NCBI RefSeq assembly: GCF_946886695.1
Contig: NZ_CAMPJD010000010.1
Span: forward strand, 32,164 to 96,163
Origin: an uncultured Pseudoxanthomonas sp.
GTDB taxonomy: Bacteria > Pseudomonadota > Gammaproteobacteria > Xanthomonadales > Xanthomonadaceae
Direction: 5' to 3'
Length of the DNA stretch: 64,000 nucleotides
Positions within the stretch are counted from its first letter, which is position 1, and each line of letters begins with the position of its first letter. This document shows, one piece after another, positions 46,278-55,476 of the stretch. Below the pieces are notes generated by a model. The model was not told where the DNA came from. It saw only the letters and a program-made list of their open reading frames with translations, and did not search any database. Both the position numbers and the translations under genes were made by a program.

Positions 46278-46856
46278 TTACTTCTTGGCGTCGGCCGTGG
46301 CTTCGGTGGTGATCTTCAGCGTCACTTCGTCGCTGACCATCGGAGCGTACGCGCCCACGCCGAAGTCGCTGCGCTTCACCGTGGCGGTGGCGTCGAAGCC
46401 GATCGCCGGCACCTTCTTCATCGGGTGCTCGCCGGCCTTGTTGAGGGTCACGTCCAGCACCACCGGCTTGGTGACACCCTTGATGGTCAGGTCGCCGGTG
46501 ACCTTCAGCTTGCCTTCGCCGGCCGCTTCCACCTGGGTGCTCTTGAAGGTGGCGGACGGGTACTTGGCGGCGTCGAACCACTTGTCGCTGGTCAGGTGCT
46601 CGTAGAACTGGTCGGCCAGCGCGCTCAGGCCGCTCAGCGGCAGGGTGACTTGGACGCTGGATGCGGAGACCTTGTCGGCGTCGTACACCAGGGTGCCGTC
46701 GGCCTGGCCGAAGTTGGCGCTCGGGTTGGAGAAACCGAAATGGTTCCAGGTCGCCAGCACGTTGGTATGGCCGGGGTCGATCCTGTAGGTGACCGGCGCG
46801 GCGAAGGCGGAGCCGGCGAAGGCGAACAGGGCGGCAACGAGCAGGGTCTTGCGCAT
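46278..46856 (-). CDS. YceI family periplasmic protein
   Basis: 192 residues with a signal peptide (MRKTLLVAALFAFAGSAFAA). The mature protein begins TYRIDPGHTNVLATWNHFGFSNPSANFG, the YceI start, and contains LTIKGVTKPVVLDV and a late SDFGVGAY segment. The fold is a lipocalin-like barrel thought to bind isoprenoid or amphipathic molecules in the periplasm. It lies 25 bases after the reductase gene, so the two may share a transcript. Confidence 0.93.
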   Translation of the reverse strand: MRKTLLVAALFAFAGSAFAAPVTYRIDPGHTNVLATWNHFGFSNPSANFGQADGTLVYDADKVSASSVQVTLPLSGLSALADQFYEHLTSDKWFDAAKYPSATFKSTQVEAAGEGKLKVTGDLTIKGVTKPVVLDVTLNKAGEHPMKKVPAIGFDATATVKRSDFGVGAYAPMVSDEVTLKITTEATADAKK

Positions 46857-46881
46857 GGGTTATCTCCGGGGTGGTGGGGTG

Positions 46882-47469
46882 TCAGAGGATGCGCGCGGCT
46901 TCGTCGAAGCCCAGGCGCGGGGAACGCGGGAAAATGCTGGCCGGGTCGCCATGGCCCAGGTTGACCAGGATGTCGGACTTGATCGCGGTGCCGGCGAAGA
47001 AAGCCTCGTCGACCTTCGCGGCGTTGAAGCCGGTCATCGGACCGGCATCCAGGCCGAGCGCGCGCGCGGCGAGGATCAGGTAGCCCGCCTGCAGGCTGGC
47101 GTTGCGCAGCGCGGGCTTGAAGCGGTTCTCGCGCGGGCCGTCGAACCAGGCCTTGGCATCGGTATGCGGGAACAGGAACGGCAGCTTCTCGTGGAAGTCC
47201 TCGTCGCGGCCGATGATGACGGTCACCGGTGCGGCCATGGTCTTGGCGTAGTTGCCCTCGTCCAGCGCCGGGCCCAGCTTGGCCTTGGCTTCGGCCGACT
47301 TCACGAACACGAAGCGTGCCGGCGTGGTGTTGGCCTGGGTGGGACCGAACTTCAGCAGGTCATACAGCTGGCGCAGCGTGTCGTCGCTGACGTCACCGCT
47401 GAACGCGTTGTAGGTGCGGGCGGTGCGGAACAACTGGTCGAGCGAAGCGGCGTCGAGAACGTGGGGCAT
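46882..47469 (-). CDS. rutE: Malonic semialdehyde reductase / nitroreductase (RutE-like)
   Basis: 195 residues. [45 protein letters not shown] and [36 protein letters not shown] are features of the RutE/HadB branch of FMN nitroreductases. In pyrimidine degradation RutE reduces malonic semialdehyde to 3-hydroxypropionate. No other rut genes are present here, so the physiological substrate may be a different aldehyde or nitro compound. Confidence 0.85.
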   Translation of the reverse strand: MPHVLDAASLDQLFRTARTYNAFSGDVSDDTLRQLYDLLKFGPTQANTTPARFVFVKSAEAKAKLGPALDEGNYAKTMAAPVTVIIGRDEDFHEKLPFLFPHTDAKAWFDGPRENRFKPALRNASLQAGYLILAARALGLDAGPMTGFNAAKVDEAFFAGTAIKSDILVNLGHGDPASIFPRSPRLGFDEAARIL

Positions 47470-47586
47470 GGGTTACCTGTCACAAGGAAGGGAGCCGCAG
47501 CGGCAGGGCCGGCAGCGCGAAGGGGCAGTGTAGGGTGTCCTGACTATGGCAACATCCAACCGACCCGGAACGGATTGTTTTAACCA

Positions 47587-48561
47587 GTGGAACGAACGAG
47601 CCCTCCCACGATCGATCCGGCACGCCCCTGGACCCTGACCGATGGCCACGCCGGCAATGTGCGGCAGGCCCGGGCGTTGATGAATGAGCTGGACGCCGGT
47701 GAAGCGCGTGAGTGGGTGCTGCAACCGCGTGCGCCGTGGCGCTGGGTGGCCCCTCGCCTCTGGCCCGGATCCGCGCAGGCCTTCGGAAGCGCTTTCGCCG
47801 CTGCCCTGCGCACGCCCCCTCCGCTGGCCGTCGGCTGTGGCCGCCAGGCTGCGCTGGCGACGCGGCTGCTGCGCGGGCGCGGCAGCAAGGCGGTGCAGAT
47901 CCTGGCGCCTCGCATCGACCCCATGCACTGGGACGTGGTCATCGCGCCGGCGCATGACGGCCTGCGTGGCCGCAACGTCATCACCCTGACAGGCAGCCTG
48001 AACCCGGTCGACGATGCCTGGCTTGCGGACGCGCGCCTGCAGTTCGCAACCTTCGGCCTGCTGCCATCGCCCCGCACCGCCGTGTTGCTGGGCGGCGACA
48101 GCGCGCATGCGCGCTTCGACCCTGCGGCCTTCCTGGCGTTGGCGGCGGACCTGGACGCGGTGCTGGCGCGCGAGGGCGGCAGCGTGCTGGTGACCACCTC
48201 GCGGCGCACACCGCACCAGGTGATCGACGCGGTGCGCCAACGCTACGCAGCCACGCCCGGCATTGTCTGGTGCGGCGAACACGATGGCGCGAACCCCTAC
48301 CCCGGCCTGCTGGCCTGGGCCGACCGCATCGTCTGCACGCCAGACTCGGTCAACATGCTGTCCGAAGCCTGCGCGACCAGGGTGCCCGTGCACGTCTTCG
48401 ATCCCCACCGCGTCAGTGGCCGGCCGCGCCGGTTCCTGGACGCCCTGTTGCAACGCGGGCGCATCCGCGTGATGGACAGCGCAATGCAGGCCTTCGATGT
48501 CGAACCGCTGCGGGAAACAGCGCGCGTGGCCGCGGCACTCCGCGACCGCCTCGCGTCCTGA
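47587..48561 (+). CDS. ELM1-like (DUF1022-type) protein
   Basis: 324 residues, GTG start. WTLTDGHAGNVRQARALMNELD and LAVGCGRQAALATRLLRGRGSKAVQILAPRIDPMHWDVVIAPAHDGLRGRNVITLTGSLNPVDDAWL are diagnostic of the family named after mitochondrial ELM1, whose bacterial members are uncharacterised and resemble GT-B glycosyltransferases in layout. The later segment RIVCTPDSVNMLSEACATRVPVHVFDPHRVSGRPRRFLDALLQRG resembles a donor-binding half. Function in bacteria unknown. It is convergent with LysE, the two stops sharing the palindrome TGACGTCA. Confidence 0.85.
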   Translation: MERTSPPTIDPARPWTLTDGHAGNVRQARALMNELDAGEAREWVLQPRAPWRWVAPRLWPGSAQAFGSAFAAALRTPPPLAVGCGRQAALATRLLRGRGSKAVQILAPRIDPMHWDVVIAPAHDGLRGRNVITLTGSLNPVDDAWLADARLQFATFGLLPSPRTAVLLGGDSAHARFDPAAFLALAADLDAVLAREGGSVLVTTSRRTPHQVIDAVRQRYAATPGIVWCGEHDGANPYPGLLAWADRIVCTPDSVNMLSEACATRVPVHVFDPHRVSGRPRRFLDALLQRGRIRVMDSAMQAFDVEPLRETARVAAALRDRLAS

Positions 48562-48563
48562 CG

Positions 48564-49196
48564 TCAACGGCGCGCTTCCGTCGCCATCCGCACCGCCAGC
48601 GCCGCCAGCACCGTGCCCATCAGCCAGCGCTGGGCCGTGGCCCAGAACGGCCGCTGCGCCAGGAAGGCGGCAACACTGCCCGCGAATACCGCGATCAGCG
48701 CATTGACGACCAGGCTGACGAGGATCTGCACCGAACCCAGCGCGAGCGATTGCGCCAGCACGTCACCGCGCACAGGGTCGATGAACTGCGGCAGCAGCGA
48801 CAGGTAGAGCACGGCGATCTTGGGGTTCAGCAGATTGGTCAGCAGTCCCATCAGGAACAGCTTGCGTGGGCCATCGGCCGGCAGTTCGCGCACCTGCAGT
48901 GGCGAACGGCCACCGGGTCGCACTGCCTGCCAGGCCAGGTAGAGCAGATAGGCTGCGCCGGTGATGCGCAGCGCGTCGTACGCATAGGGCACCGTCATCA
49001 GCAGCGCCGTGATGCCGAAGGCGGCGCACAGCATGTAGACCACGAATCCGGCGGCAACACCGCCCAGCGATATCAGTCCGGCACGCGTGCCCTGGCTGAT
49101 CGAGCGCGACACCAGGTAGATCATGTTCGGCCCCGGCGTCAGCACCATGCCGAGCGCGATCAGTGCGAATGCGAGCAGCGGGGAAGCGTCGGGCAC
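48564..49196 (-). CDS. LysE-family amino acid exporter
   Basis: 210 residues, GTG start with AGGAG 8 bases upstream. Six hydrophobic segments and the LysE/RhtB signature near the N-terminus: LIALGMVLTPGPNMIYLVSRSISQGTRAGLISLGGVAAGFVVYM. LTNLLNPKIAVLYLSLLPQFI is also characteristic. Members export amino acids or analogues driven by the proton gradient. The exact substrate is not predictable. Confidence 0.93.
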   Translation of the reverse strand: MPDASPLLAFALIALGMVLTPGPNMIYLVSRSISQGTRAGLISLGGVAAGFVVYMLCAAFGITALLMTVPYAYDALRITGAAYLLYLAWQAVRPGGRSPLQVRELPADGPRKLFLMGLLTNLLNPKIAVLYLSLLPQFIDPVRGDVLAQSLALGSVQILVSLVVNALIAVFAGSVAAFLAQRPFWATAQRWLMGTVLAALAVRMATEARR

Positions 49197-49332
49197 GGAG
49201 CATCTCCTGTTGGAGGAAAGGATGCCCAGGCGCGCGGCGGCGATGCCCGCGCTTCCCGAGGGTGCTCCCTCCAGGCGCCAGTCACGCGGGGATGCAGGTT
49301 AGCGGCGGACGCGCGCGACTGGCAAGCGCCCC

Positions 49333-52161
49333 TCACGGGGCGAACATCAGTCCATGCGTCTCGGCCGTGCGCACGACGAGCGCGCGGGCGGTCGCCAGCG
49401 CGGCATTCTCGATCACCAGTCGCGGCCGCCGGTCCAGCGTGCAGGCCAGTCCTTCGGCCACGAAAGTGGCATGCACCTGGCACAGTGCCTCGGCTTCCTC
49501 ACGCGGCAGCACGCCGGCCTCCGCCATCGCGATGATCAAGCCGCTGCTGTCGCGCGGTGCGAGCAACGCCGGGTGCGTGGCGGAGTCGCGCAGCACCAGG
49601 TACTGCAGCAGGAATTCCAGATCCACCAGCCCGCCCGCGCCCTGCTTCAGGTCGAAGCGCGCGGCATCGCTGCGGTCCAGTTCGCCGCGCATGCGTGCAC
49701 GCATGTGGGTCACGTCGTCCCGGAGTTTCGTGGCATCGCGCCGAGAGGACAGCGTTTGCGCACGGATACGTTCGAACGCCTCCAGCAGGCCTGCATCACC
49801 GGCGATGCCCCGGGCGCGCACCAGGGCCTGGTGCTCCCAGGTCCACGCGCGTTCGCGCTGGTATTCGGTGAAGCTGGCCAGCGAAGAGACCAGCAGACCC
49901 TTGGCACCGTCCGGGCGGAGGCGTACGTCCACGTCGTAGAGGCGGCCCGCCGCCGTCACCGCGCCGAGCAACGCGACGATCTTCTGCGCCAGCCGCGCAT
50001 ACCAGCGACCCGCTTCCAGCGCGCGCGTGCCATCGGATTCGGCACCGGCAGGCGCATCGAACAGGAACACCAGGTCCAGGTCCGAACCGAAGCCGAGTTC
50101 CTCGCCGCCCAGGCTGCCGTAACCGATCACCGCAAACCGGCCGCCTGCGACGACGCCATGTGCCGACGCGACATCGCGCGTGGCGACCTGCACGACGACG
50201 CGGACCACCTCGTCGGCCAGCCACGCCAACTGGCGCACGCTGTCGCGCGCGGCCTGGCGACCGTCGAGCGCGGCCAACGCCACGCGGAAGCTCAGCGCGA
50301 GCCGCCGCTCGTTCACTACACGCAGGCAGGTTTCCGGATCGTCCTCCACCAGCGCCGCTTCGCATTCCATGCGAAGTTCGTCGCGGTCGGGCATCGGGCC
50401 GGAGACGCGGGTGTCGAGCAGTTCGTCGAGCAGCAAGGGGTACTGCGCCAGCCGCTCGGACAGCAGCGCACTGCGCGCCAGCACGTTGACCAACCGCGCC
50501 AGTGCGCTGGGCTGTTCGTCGAGCAGCGCGAGATAGCTGGCGCGGCGCAGGATCGCCTGCAACAGCGACAACACGCGCCGCAATGCCGCATCCGGTTGCG
50601 ACGAGCGTGCGCAGGCGTCGAGCAAGGCCGGCAGCACGCGATCGAGCCGCGCACGCGAACCATCGGACAGCGCGCGCACGCCACTGAACTGGGCGAACTC
50701 GCGCAGCGCACCGTCGGCGCTGCCCGCATCGGCGAACCCGGATGCGGCCAGCACCTCGACATCGCCCCCATCGGGCAGCGCCCGCCAGTACAGTGCCAGC
50801 GCATCCGGCGCGGCATCGCGCTGGCGCGGTGCGAGCAGTTCGGCGAACTCGGCCGACACCCGCGCACGCTGCAGGTCCAGTGCGACGCGCAACGCATCCC
50901 AGTCCCGACAGTCCAGGCCACGCGCGATGCGATGGCGGTCCATCGCGTCCTCCGGCAGCGCATGCGTCTGCGCATCGCGCAGCATCTGCAGGCGATTTTC
51001 CAGCCGGCGCAGGAAACGGTAGGCCTGCGCCAACGCATCGCCCTCCTCTTCGGACATCTGCCGCGTGGCGACCAGCGCGGGCAAGGCCAAGCGCAGCCTC
51101 CGCTCACGCAGCGCGGCTTCGCGCCCACCGCGAATCAGCTGCAACGCCTGCACCAGGAACTCGATCTCGCGGATGCCGCCGGGCCCGCGCTTGATGTCGT
51201 CAGCCAGCTCGCGGCGTGCGACTTCGGCGGCGATCGCCGCCTTCATCTCGCGCAGGCCATCGAGCGCCGTGTAATCGAGATAGCGGCGATAGACGAATGG
51301 TCGCAACGACTCCAGCCAGCGCTCGCCTTCCACGATGTCACCCGCCACCGCGCGCGCCTTCAGCCATGCGTAGCGCTCCCAGTCGCGGCCTTCGCGCTGG
51401 AAGTACTGGTCCATGCCGGCGAACGACAGCGCAAGGCGACCGGCATTGCCGAAAGGCCGCAGGCGCAGATCGACGCGGTGGCAGAAGCCGTCGACGGTCG
51501 GCTCGTCCAGCAGCTTCGCCAACCGCTGCCCCAGCCGCATGAAGTAGTCCTCGGCCGCGAGCGATCGTGCGCCATCGGACTCCCCGCCCTGCGGATACGC
51601 ATAGACCAGGTCGATGTCCGACGAGAAGTTCAGTTCGCCGCCGCCCAGCTTGCCCAGCCCGAACACGACCAGCCGCTGTACGCTGCCGTCGGGTGCGCGC
51701 ACGACGCCATGGCGTTGTGCGAACTCGGCTTCCAATGCCTCCAGCGCGGTCTTCAGGCAGACTTCGGCCAATCGCGTGGTGCCTGCGAGCGTGTCGTCCA
51801 CCATGTCGAGGCCATGCACATCGCGCCACACCAGGCGCGTGGATTCGGCGGTGCGGTAGCGACGCAGCAACTCGGGCCATTGCGCGGTGTTGTCCGCCAC
51901 CAGCGCAGGCACCGGCCAGAGTGCAGCGCCATCGTCGTGCAGCAAGGCGGCCAGCAGGTCGGGCTGGCGGCGCAGTGTTTCCAGGGCGAAGTCGCTGGTC
52001 GCAATCACGCGCGACACACGATCGACATTGCGCGCGTCGCCGAGCAGGGCATCCAGATCCGGCGACGCGGTGCGCAGGCGCGCCAAGCCGCGTTCGGTCA
52101 GCGCATCAAGCTCGGTGTCGAGGGAGAGGGTCGCGTCGTTCATGCCGGCCGATTGTGGCAT
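49333..52161 (-). CDS. glnE: Bifunctional glutamine synthetase adenylyltransferase/deadenylase
   Basis: 942 residues, typical length. Two related nucleotidyltransferase domains are seen: [18 protein letters not shown] at about 172-190 (deadenylylating half) and [18 protein letters not shown] near residue 690 (adenylylating half). Each is followed by a helical domain ([42 protein letters not shown]). It adds or removes AMP on glutamine synthetase, linked to PII signalling. A second ATG 18 bases downstream (MNDATLSL) is an alternative start. A REP-like repeat begins 15 bases upstream; the gene probably depends on transcription through lipB or a promoter within the repeat. Confidence 0.97.
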   Translation of the reverse strand: MPQSAGMNDATLSLDTELDALTERGLARLRTASPDLDALLGDARNVDRVSRVIATSDFALETLRRQPDLLAALLHDDGAALWPVPALVADNTAQWPELLRRYRTAESTRLVWRDVHGLDMVDDTLAGTTRLAEVCLKTALEALEAEFAQRHGVVRAPDGSVQRLVVFGLGKLGGGELNFSSDIDLVYAYPQGGESDGARSLAAEDYFMRLGQRLAKLLDEPTVDGFCHRVDLRLRPFGNAGRLALSFAGMDQYFQREGRDWERYAWLKARAVAGDIVEGERWLESLRPFVYRRYLDYTALDGLREMKAAIAAEVARRELADDIKRGPGGIREIEFLVQALQLIRGGREAALRERRLRLALPALVATRQMSEEEGDALAQAYRFLRRLENRLQMLRDAQTHALPEDAMDRHRIARGLDCRDWDALRVALDLQRARVSAEFAELLAPRQRDAAPDALALYWRALPDGGDVEVLAASGFADAGSADGALREFAQFSGVRALSDGSRARLDRVLPALLDACARSSQPDAALRRVLSLLQAILRRASYLALLDEQPSALARLVNVLARSALLSERLAQYPLLLDELLDTRVSGPMPDRDELRMECEAALVEDDPETCLRVVNERRLALSFRVALAALDGRQAARDSVRQLAWLADEVVRVVVQVATRDVASAHGVVAGGRFAVIGYGSLGGEELGFGSDLDLVFLFDAPAGAESDGTRALEAGRWYARLAQKIVALLGAVTAAGRLYDVDVRLRPDGAKGLLVSSLASFTEYQRERAWTWEHQALVRARGIAGDAGLLEAFERIRAQTLSSRRDATKLRDDVTHMRARMRGELDRSDAARFDLKQGAGGLVDLEFLLQYLVLRDSATHPALLAPRDSSGLIIAMAEAGVLPREEAEALCQVHATFVAEGLACTLDRRPRLVIENAALATARALVVRTAETHGLMFAP

Positions 52162-52175
52162 GGGCCAACGACTGT

Positions 52176-52322
52176 TGTAGGAGCGACGTCAGTCGCGACC
52201 GCGGACCACGACTCGGCGTTGAGGCCTGGTCAGGACGCTTCATGTCAGGCGGCATGCTTTTGCACTCCCTCCACGCTCGCTGGCAGGCCGGCCGTGCGGT
52301 CGCGACTGACGTCGCTCCTACA
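52176..52322. repeat. REP-like inverted repeat pair (GTAGGAGCGAC type), copy 2
   Basis: Left arm 52176-52200 (TGTAGGAGCGACGTCAGTCGCGACC) and right arm 52298-52322, its reverse complement, enclose 97 bases. It fills the space between glnE and lipB. The arms differ from copy 1 (38972) mainly in the central ATAA/GTCA bases. Confidence 0.88.
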
Positions 52323-52331
52323 ACAAGCGGA

Positions 52332-53000
52332 TTACGCCGCCTGCGACAGATCCGGCAACGCCGCTTCGTGCTGCAGCGACAGGCCGAACTGGTCCGCCAT
52401 GTGCTTCAGCAATACCGGCTTCACTTGGCCCATGCCGGCAGGGCCGCCGAGGTCGGCCAGCGAAACCACCTGCAGGCCCTGATAGCCGCAGGGATTGATG
52501 CGGTGGAACGGTTCCAGGTCCATCGCGATGTTGAACGCCAGGCCATGGAACGTGCAGCCGCGCCGCACGCGGATGCCGAGCGCACCGATCTTGGCGCCGG
52601 CCACGTACACGCCGGGTGCGCCATCCTTGCGTTCGGCATGGAGGTTCCATTCGGCCAGCGTGTCGATCATCGCCTGCTCGATCTTGCAGACGTAGTCGCG
52701 CACGCCGACTTTCAACCGCTTCAGGTCGAACAGCGGATACGCGACGATCTGCCCGGGGCCGTGGTAGGTCACCTGTCCGCCACGATCGACATGGATCACC
52801 GGGATGTTGCCCGGCGCCAGCACGTGTTCGTCCTTGCCGGCCTGGCCTAGGGTGAACACCGGATCGTGTTCGACCAGCCACAGTTCGTCGCCAGTGGCCT
52901 CGGTGCGCGCGTCGGTGAACCGCTGCATGGCACGCCACACCGGTTCGTATGGCTGGCGGCCCAGTTCGCGGACGACGCAGGGCGCGGTCACAGCGTCCAC
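52332..53000 (-). CDS. lipB: Octanoyl-ACP:protein octanoyltransferase (LipB)
   Basis: 222 residues, GTG start with GGAAG upstream; another GTG nine bases on overlaps the DUF493 stop (GTGA). It moves octanoate from ACP to lipoyl domains, the first step of lipoate synthesis. [50 protein letters not shown] (catalytic Lys) and [14 protein letters not shown] (catalytic Cys) are present. It directly follows the DUF493 gene, as ybeD-lipB in Escherichia coli. lipA is not in the window on this side. Confidence 0.97.
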   Translation of the reverse strand: MDAVTAPCVVRELGRQPYEPVWRAMQRFTDARTEATGDELWLVEHDPVFTLGQAGKDEHVLAPGNIPVIHVDRGGQVTYHGPGQIVAYPLFDLKRLKVGVRDYVCKIEQAMIDTLAEWNLHAERKDGAPGVYVAGAKIGALGIRVRRGCTFHGLAFNIAMDLEPFHRINPCGYQGLQVVSLADLGGPAGMGQVKPVLLKHMADQFGLSLQHEAALPDLSQAA

Positions 53001-53266
53001 TTCACTTCCGGATGCTCGCGCAACGCGTTGTGCGCGGCGTCGTACTGCGCGCGGTCATCGGCACGGAAGCGGATGCGCACCGAGACGTACTTGCCGTTGC
53101 TGGAGTGCTTCCAGTTGATGTCTTCGTGCAGGACTTCCACGCCGGCCGATTCCAGCAGGCGCGGCAGTTCGGATTCCAGCCCGGTACCGGCCGTGCCCAT
53201 CGCGCTGAGCTCGAAGGTGCCGGGGAACTGGAAGCCGTGGTCGGGGTTGTCGGATTTGATTTCCAT
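52988..53266 (-). CDS. ybeD: DUF493 (YbeD-like) protein
   Basis: 92 residues from the ATG at 53264-53266. [81 protein letters not shown] is a full DUF493 domain with an ACT-like ferredoxin fold. Function unknown, but conserved next to lipB. Its stop overlaps the internal GTG of lipB, so translation is likely coupled. Confidence 0.93.
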   Translation of the reverse strand: MEIKSDNPDHGFQFPGTFELSAMGTAGTGLESELPRLLESAGVEVLHEDINWKHSSNGKYVSVRIRFRADDRAQYDAAHNALREHPEVKWTL

Positions 53267-53323
53267 GCGGGAATTATTGGGATGCCGGGCGTGAAAGCCA
53301 AGCCGTGGGCCTCCCGGAACGAA

Positions 53324-53347
53324 GAAGGGCCGCTTTCGCGGCCCTTC
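53324..53347 (-). terminator. Terminator after the csgG-like gene
   Basis: GAAGGGCCGC (53324-53333) pairs with GCGGCCCTTC (53338-53347) around TTTC. On the minus strand it is followed by TTCGTTCC, a weak T run. Confidence 0.65.
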
Positions 53348-53367
53348 GTGCACATCCGGCAGGCGGT

Positions 53368-54327
53368 TCAGCGCGCCAGCTGCACCAGGCTGGACGACAC
53401 CCACCCCTTGTTGCCCAGTTCGTCTTCCACTTCCCACATCATTCCGTCCTTGTTGCCGGTGGGGTACAGCAGCATGCCCGGGTCGAGGTCGCGCACGGCC
53501 TTGCCGGTGCCCTTGGGATTGGCGAACAGGCGACCAGGCTTGGTCATTTCCACTGCCTGCTGGGCGTTGGAAGCGGACGCGTTGCCGGACAGGCCGCCCA
53601 GCTCGGTCACCAGGTTGGTGTACGCCTGCAGGTAGGCCAGCGTGATGACCTGGCCGATCTCGGTGTTGGCGTAGCCGCTGGCGCCGCCGCCGCCCCAGTG
53701 GCTGCCGGTGAACAGGCTGCCGCCCGCGCCCCAGCCGATATCGGTCTTCTTGGCACTGCCCTCGGCCATCGCCACCTGCTCGGAGGAGCGCACGTCGGTG
53801 ACCGTCAGCACCACATCGGCGGTCTTCTTCTTGAAGTCCAGCCCACCGACGGCGCGGCCGAGATTGCCGCCCACCAGGCCCCCGAGCAGGCCGCTGATCG
53901 CATTGCCGCCCGCATTGCTGTTCTGCGAGATCAGGTCCGGCACCAGCACGTAGTCGGCGGCGCGGATCTGGCCCTTGCCGATGTTGGAGCGGTTGCGCAG
54001 CTCGCCGCTGGCCGCCAGGTCGCGCTCGGCCATCGCCGCGCCCATGCCCACGCCGCGATCGACGAGGGTGAAGCAGCGCGACTTGTTGACGAAGACCTTG
54101 ATCAGTTTCGATGGCGCCGGCAGCTGCTGGCCGCTCCACCAGTTCACGCCGTCCTCCGGTTCGATCACCGAGATCGAACCTAGCGGCTTGGTGCAGGTCG
54201 GGATCTCGGCCATCTGCTGCTTGCGCTGGTCCTGCGCGCTCTGGCGCTGCGCGAAGGCAGGCAGCGTGGCAGCGATGGCCAGCATGCCCATTGCGATGCG
54301 GAGCGTGTTGTTCGTTCCCCTGTTCAC
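53368..54327 (-). CDS. CsgG-like periplasmic/outer membrane protein with C-terminal SH3-like tail
   Basis: 319 residues from the GTG at 54325-54327, which has a near-perfect AAGGAGATATACAA upstream. A signal peptide ends at about ATLPAFAQ; there is no lipobox. ADYVLVPDLISQNSNAGG and KKKTADVVLTVTDVRSSEQVAMAEGSAKKTDIGWGAGG follow the CsgG pattern (FTLVDRGVGMGAAMAERDL, then TDVRSSEQVA). The last 40 residues (DLDPGMLLYPTGNKDGMMWEVEDELGNKGWVSSSLVQLA) look like an SH3-type domain, which curli CsgG lacks. No other curli genes adjoin. It may be a general surface or secretion-related member of the family. Confidence 0.78.
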   Translation of the reverse strand: MNRGTNNTLRIAMGMLAIAATLPAFAQRQSAQDQRKQQMAEIPTCTKPLGSISVIEPEDGVNWWSGQQLPAPSKLIKVFVNKSRCFTLVDRGVGMGAAMAERDLAASGELRNRSNIGKGQIRAADYVLVPDLISQNSNAGGNAISGLLGGLVGGNLGRAVGGLDFKKKTADVVLTVTDVRSSEQVAMAEGSAKKTDIGWGAGGSLFTGSHWGGGGASGYANTEIGQVITLAYLQAYTNLVTELGGLSGNASASNAQQAVEMTKPGRLFANPKGTGKAVRDLDPGMLLYPTGNKDGMMWEVEDELGNKGWVSSSLVQLAR

Positions 54328-54514
54328 TTGTATATCTCCTTGAAAGGTTGTCGCCCCATATGGGGCATTCCATCGATGCGGAGGCGTCACGGCACATGCG
54401 CCGACGTCCCCGCCCTCGATGATAGGCCATGGCAGCCGTATACCCCGCTAGGCACGATAAATGTGACTGGCTCCGGCCAGCAGAGCGGCGTGATGGCCTA
54501 CCCGCGCCTTGCGC

Positions 54515-54520
54515 GATAAT
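54515..54520 (+). promoter_or_regulatory. Possible -10 element before the EamA transporter gene
   Basis: GATAAT ends 13 bases before the GTG start at 54534. A convincing -35 at the right distance is not seen. Confidence 0.3.
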
Positions 54521-54533
54521 CCGCTCCCCTCCC

Positions 54534-55418
54534 GTGAGTCCTGCCGTGTCCTACCTGCTCATCAGCGTCGTCTGCAGCGTCCTGGTCTCGGTGCTGCTCA
54601 AGCTGATGCAGCGGCGCGACATCGATATCGCCCAGGGCATCACCTGGAACTACCTGGCCGCGTCGTTGCTGTGCTTCGCGCTGCTGGACCCACCGCTGGC
54701 AGCCCTGTCGCGTGCCGGCGCGCCGCACGTGGAACTGGCCCTGCTGGCCCTGTTGCTGCCCGGCATCTTCCTGGCCCTGTCGGCGTCCGTGCGCGCAGCG
54801 GGCATCGTACGCACCGACGTGGCACAACGGATGTCGCTGGTGCTGTCACTGCTGGCGGCGTTCCTGTGGTTCGGCGAACGCGTGGACAGCCTGAGGATCA
54901 TCGGCCTCGTCCTCGGCGTGGTGGCCATCGTCATGCTGGTGCTGCGCCCGCGATCAGGGCCGGCCCGCGATGCGGGCGCGGACTGGACCGGCTGGGCGTT
55001 GCCGCTGCTCGTACTGGTGGGCTACGCGAGCGTCGACGTGCTGCTGAAACGACTGTCCGCGGCAGGCACGCCGTTCGCCGCGTCATTGCAGGTCGCCTTC
55101 GTCGCGGCCTTCGTGGTGATGCTGGTCGTACAGACGCTGCGCGCCTGGCGTGCGCGGATCGCGTTGACCGGCGCCGCGCTTGCCAGCGGCCTGCTGCTGG
55201 GCACGTTGAACTTCGCCAACATCCTGTTCTACGTGAAGGCCCACCGCGCACTGCCGGAGAATCCGGCGGTGGTGTTCTCGATGATGAACATCGGCGTGGT
55301 GCTGCTGGGCACGCTGGTGGGCATGCTCGGTTTCGGCGAACGTCTGAGCCGCCTCAATCTGCTGGCCATCCCGCTGGCCATCCTGGCGATAGGCTTGATC
55401 GCCGCAGGCATGCGCTGA
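54534..55418 (+). CDS. EamA/DMT-superfamily transporter
   Basis: 294 residues from the GTG at 54534; another GTG 12 bases on would also fit. About ten hydrophobic segments in two similar halves: SYLLISVVCSVLVSVLLKLM starting the first, and ALPLLVLVGYASVDVLLKRL starting the second. AQRMSLVLSLLAAFLWFGERVDSLRIIGLVLGVVAIVMLVLRP and VLLGTLVGMLGFGERLSRLNLLAIPLAILAIGLIAAG carry the end-of-half EamA pattern with GERxxxxxxxG. Such proteins move small metabolites; substrate unknown. It is the only plus-strand gene between 49 kb and the right end. Confidence 0.85.
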   Translation: MSPAVSYLLISVVCSVLVSVLLKLMQRRDIDIAQGITWNYLAASLLCFALLDPPLAALSRAGAPHVELALLALLLPGIFLALSASVRAAGIVRTDVAQRMSLVLSLLAAFLWFGERVDSLRIIGLVLGVVAIVMLVLRPRSGPARDAGADWTGWALPLLVLVGYASVDVLLKRLSAAGTPFAASLQVAFVAAFVVMLVVQTLRAWRARIALTGAALASGLLLGTLNFANILFYVKAHRALPENPAVVFSMMNIGVVLLGTLVGMLGFGERLSRLNLLAIPLAILAIGLIAAGMR

Positions 55419-55428
55419 GCGGGAAATG

Positions 55429-55454
55429 AAGAAGCCGGCTTCCGCCGGCTTCTT
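55429..55454. terminator. Bidirectional terminator between the EamA and dacC genes
   Basis: AAGAAGCCGGC (55429-55439) pairs with GCCGGCTTCTT (55444-55454) around TTCC. Because the outer pairs are A-T on both sides, each strand ends in a short T-rich run. It lies between convergent genes. Confidence 0.8.
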
Positions 55455-55476
55455 GTTCGTCATGGCGCGTGGCGGA

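Noticed and set aside
49354..52482. A 1042-codon plus-strand frame opposite glnE
   Set aside because: It is antisense to a clearly recognised enzyme and continues into the REP-like repeat and lipB; composition is that of a shadow frame.
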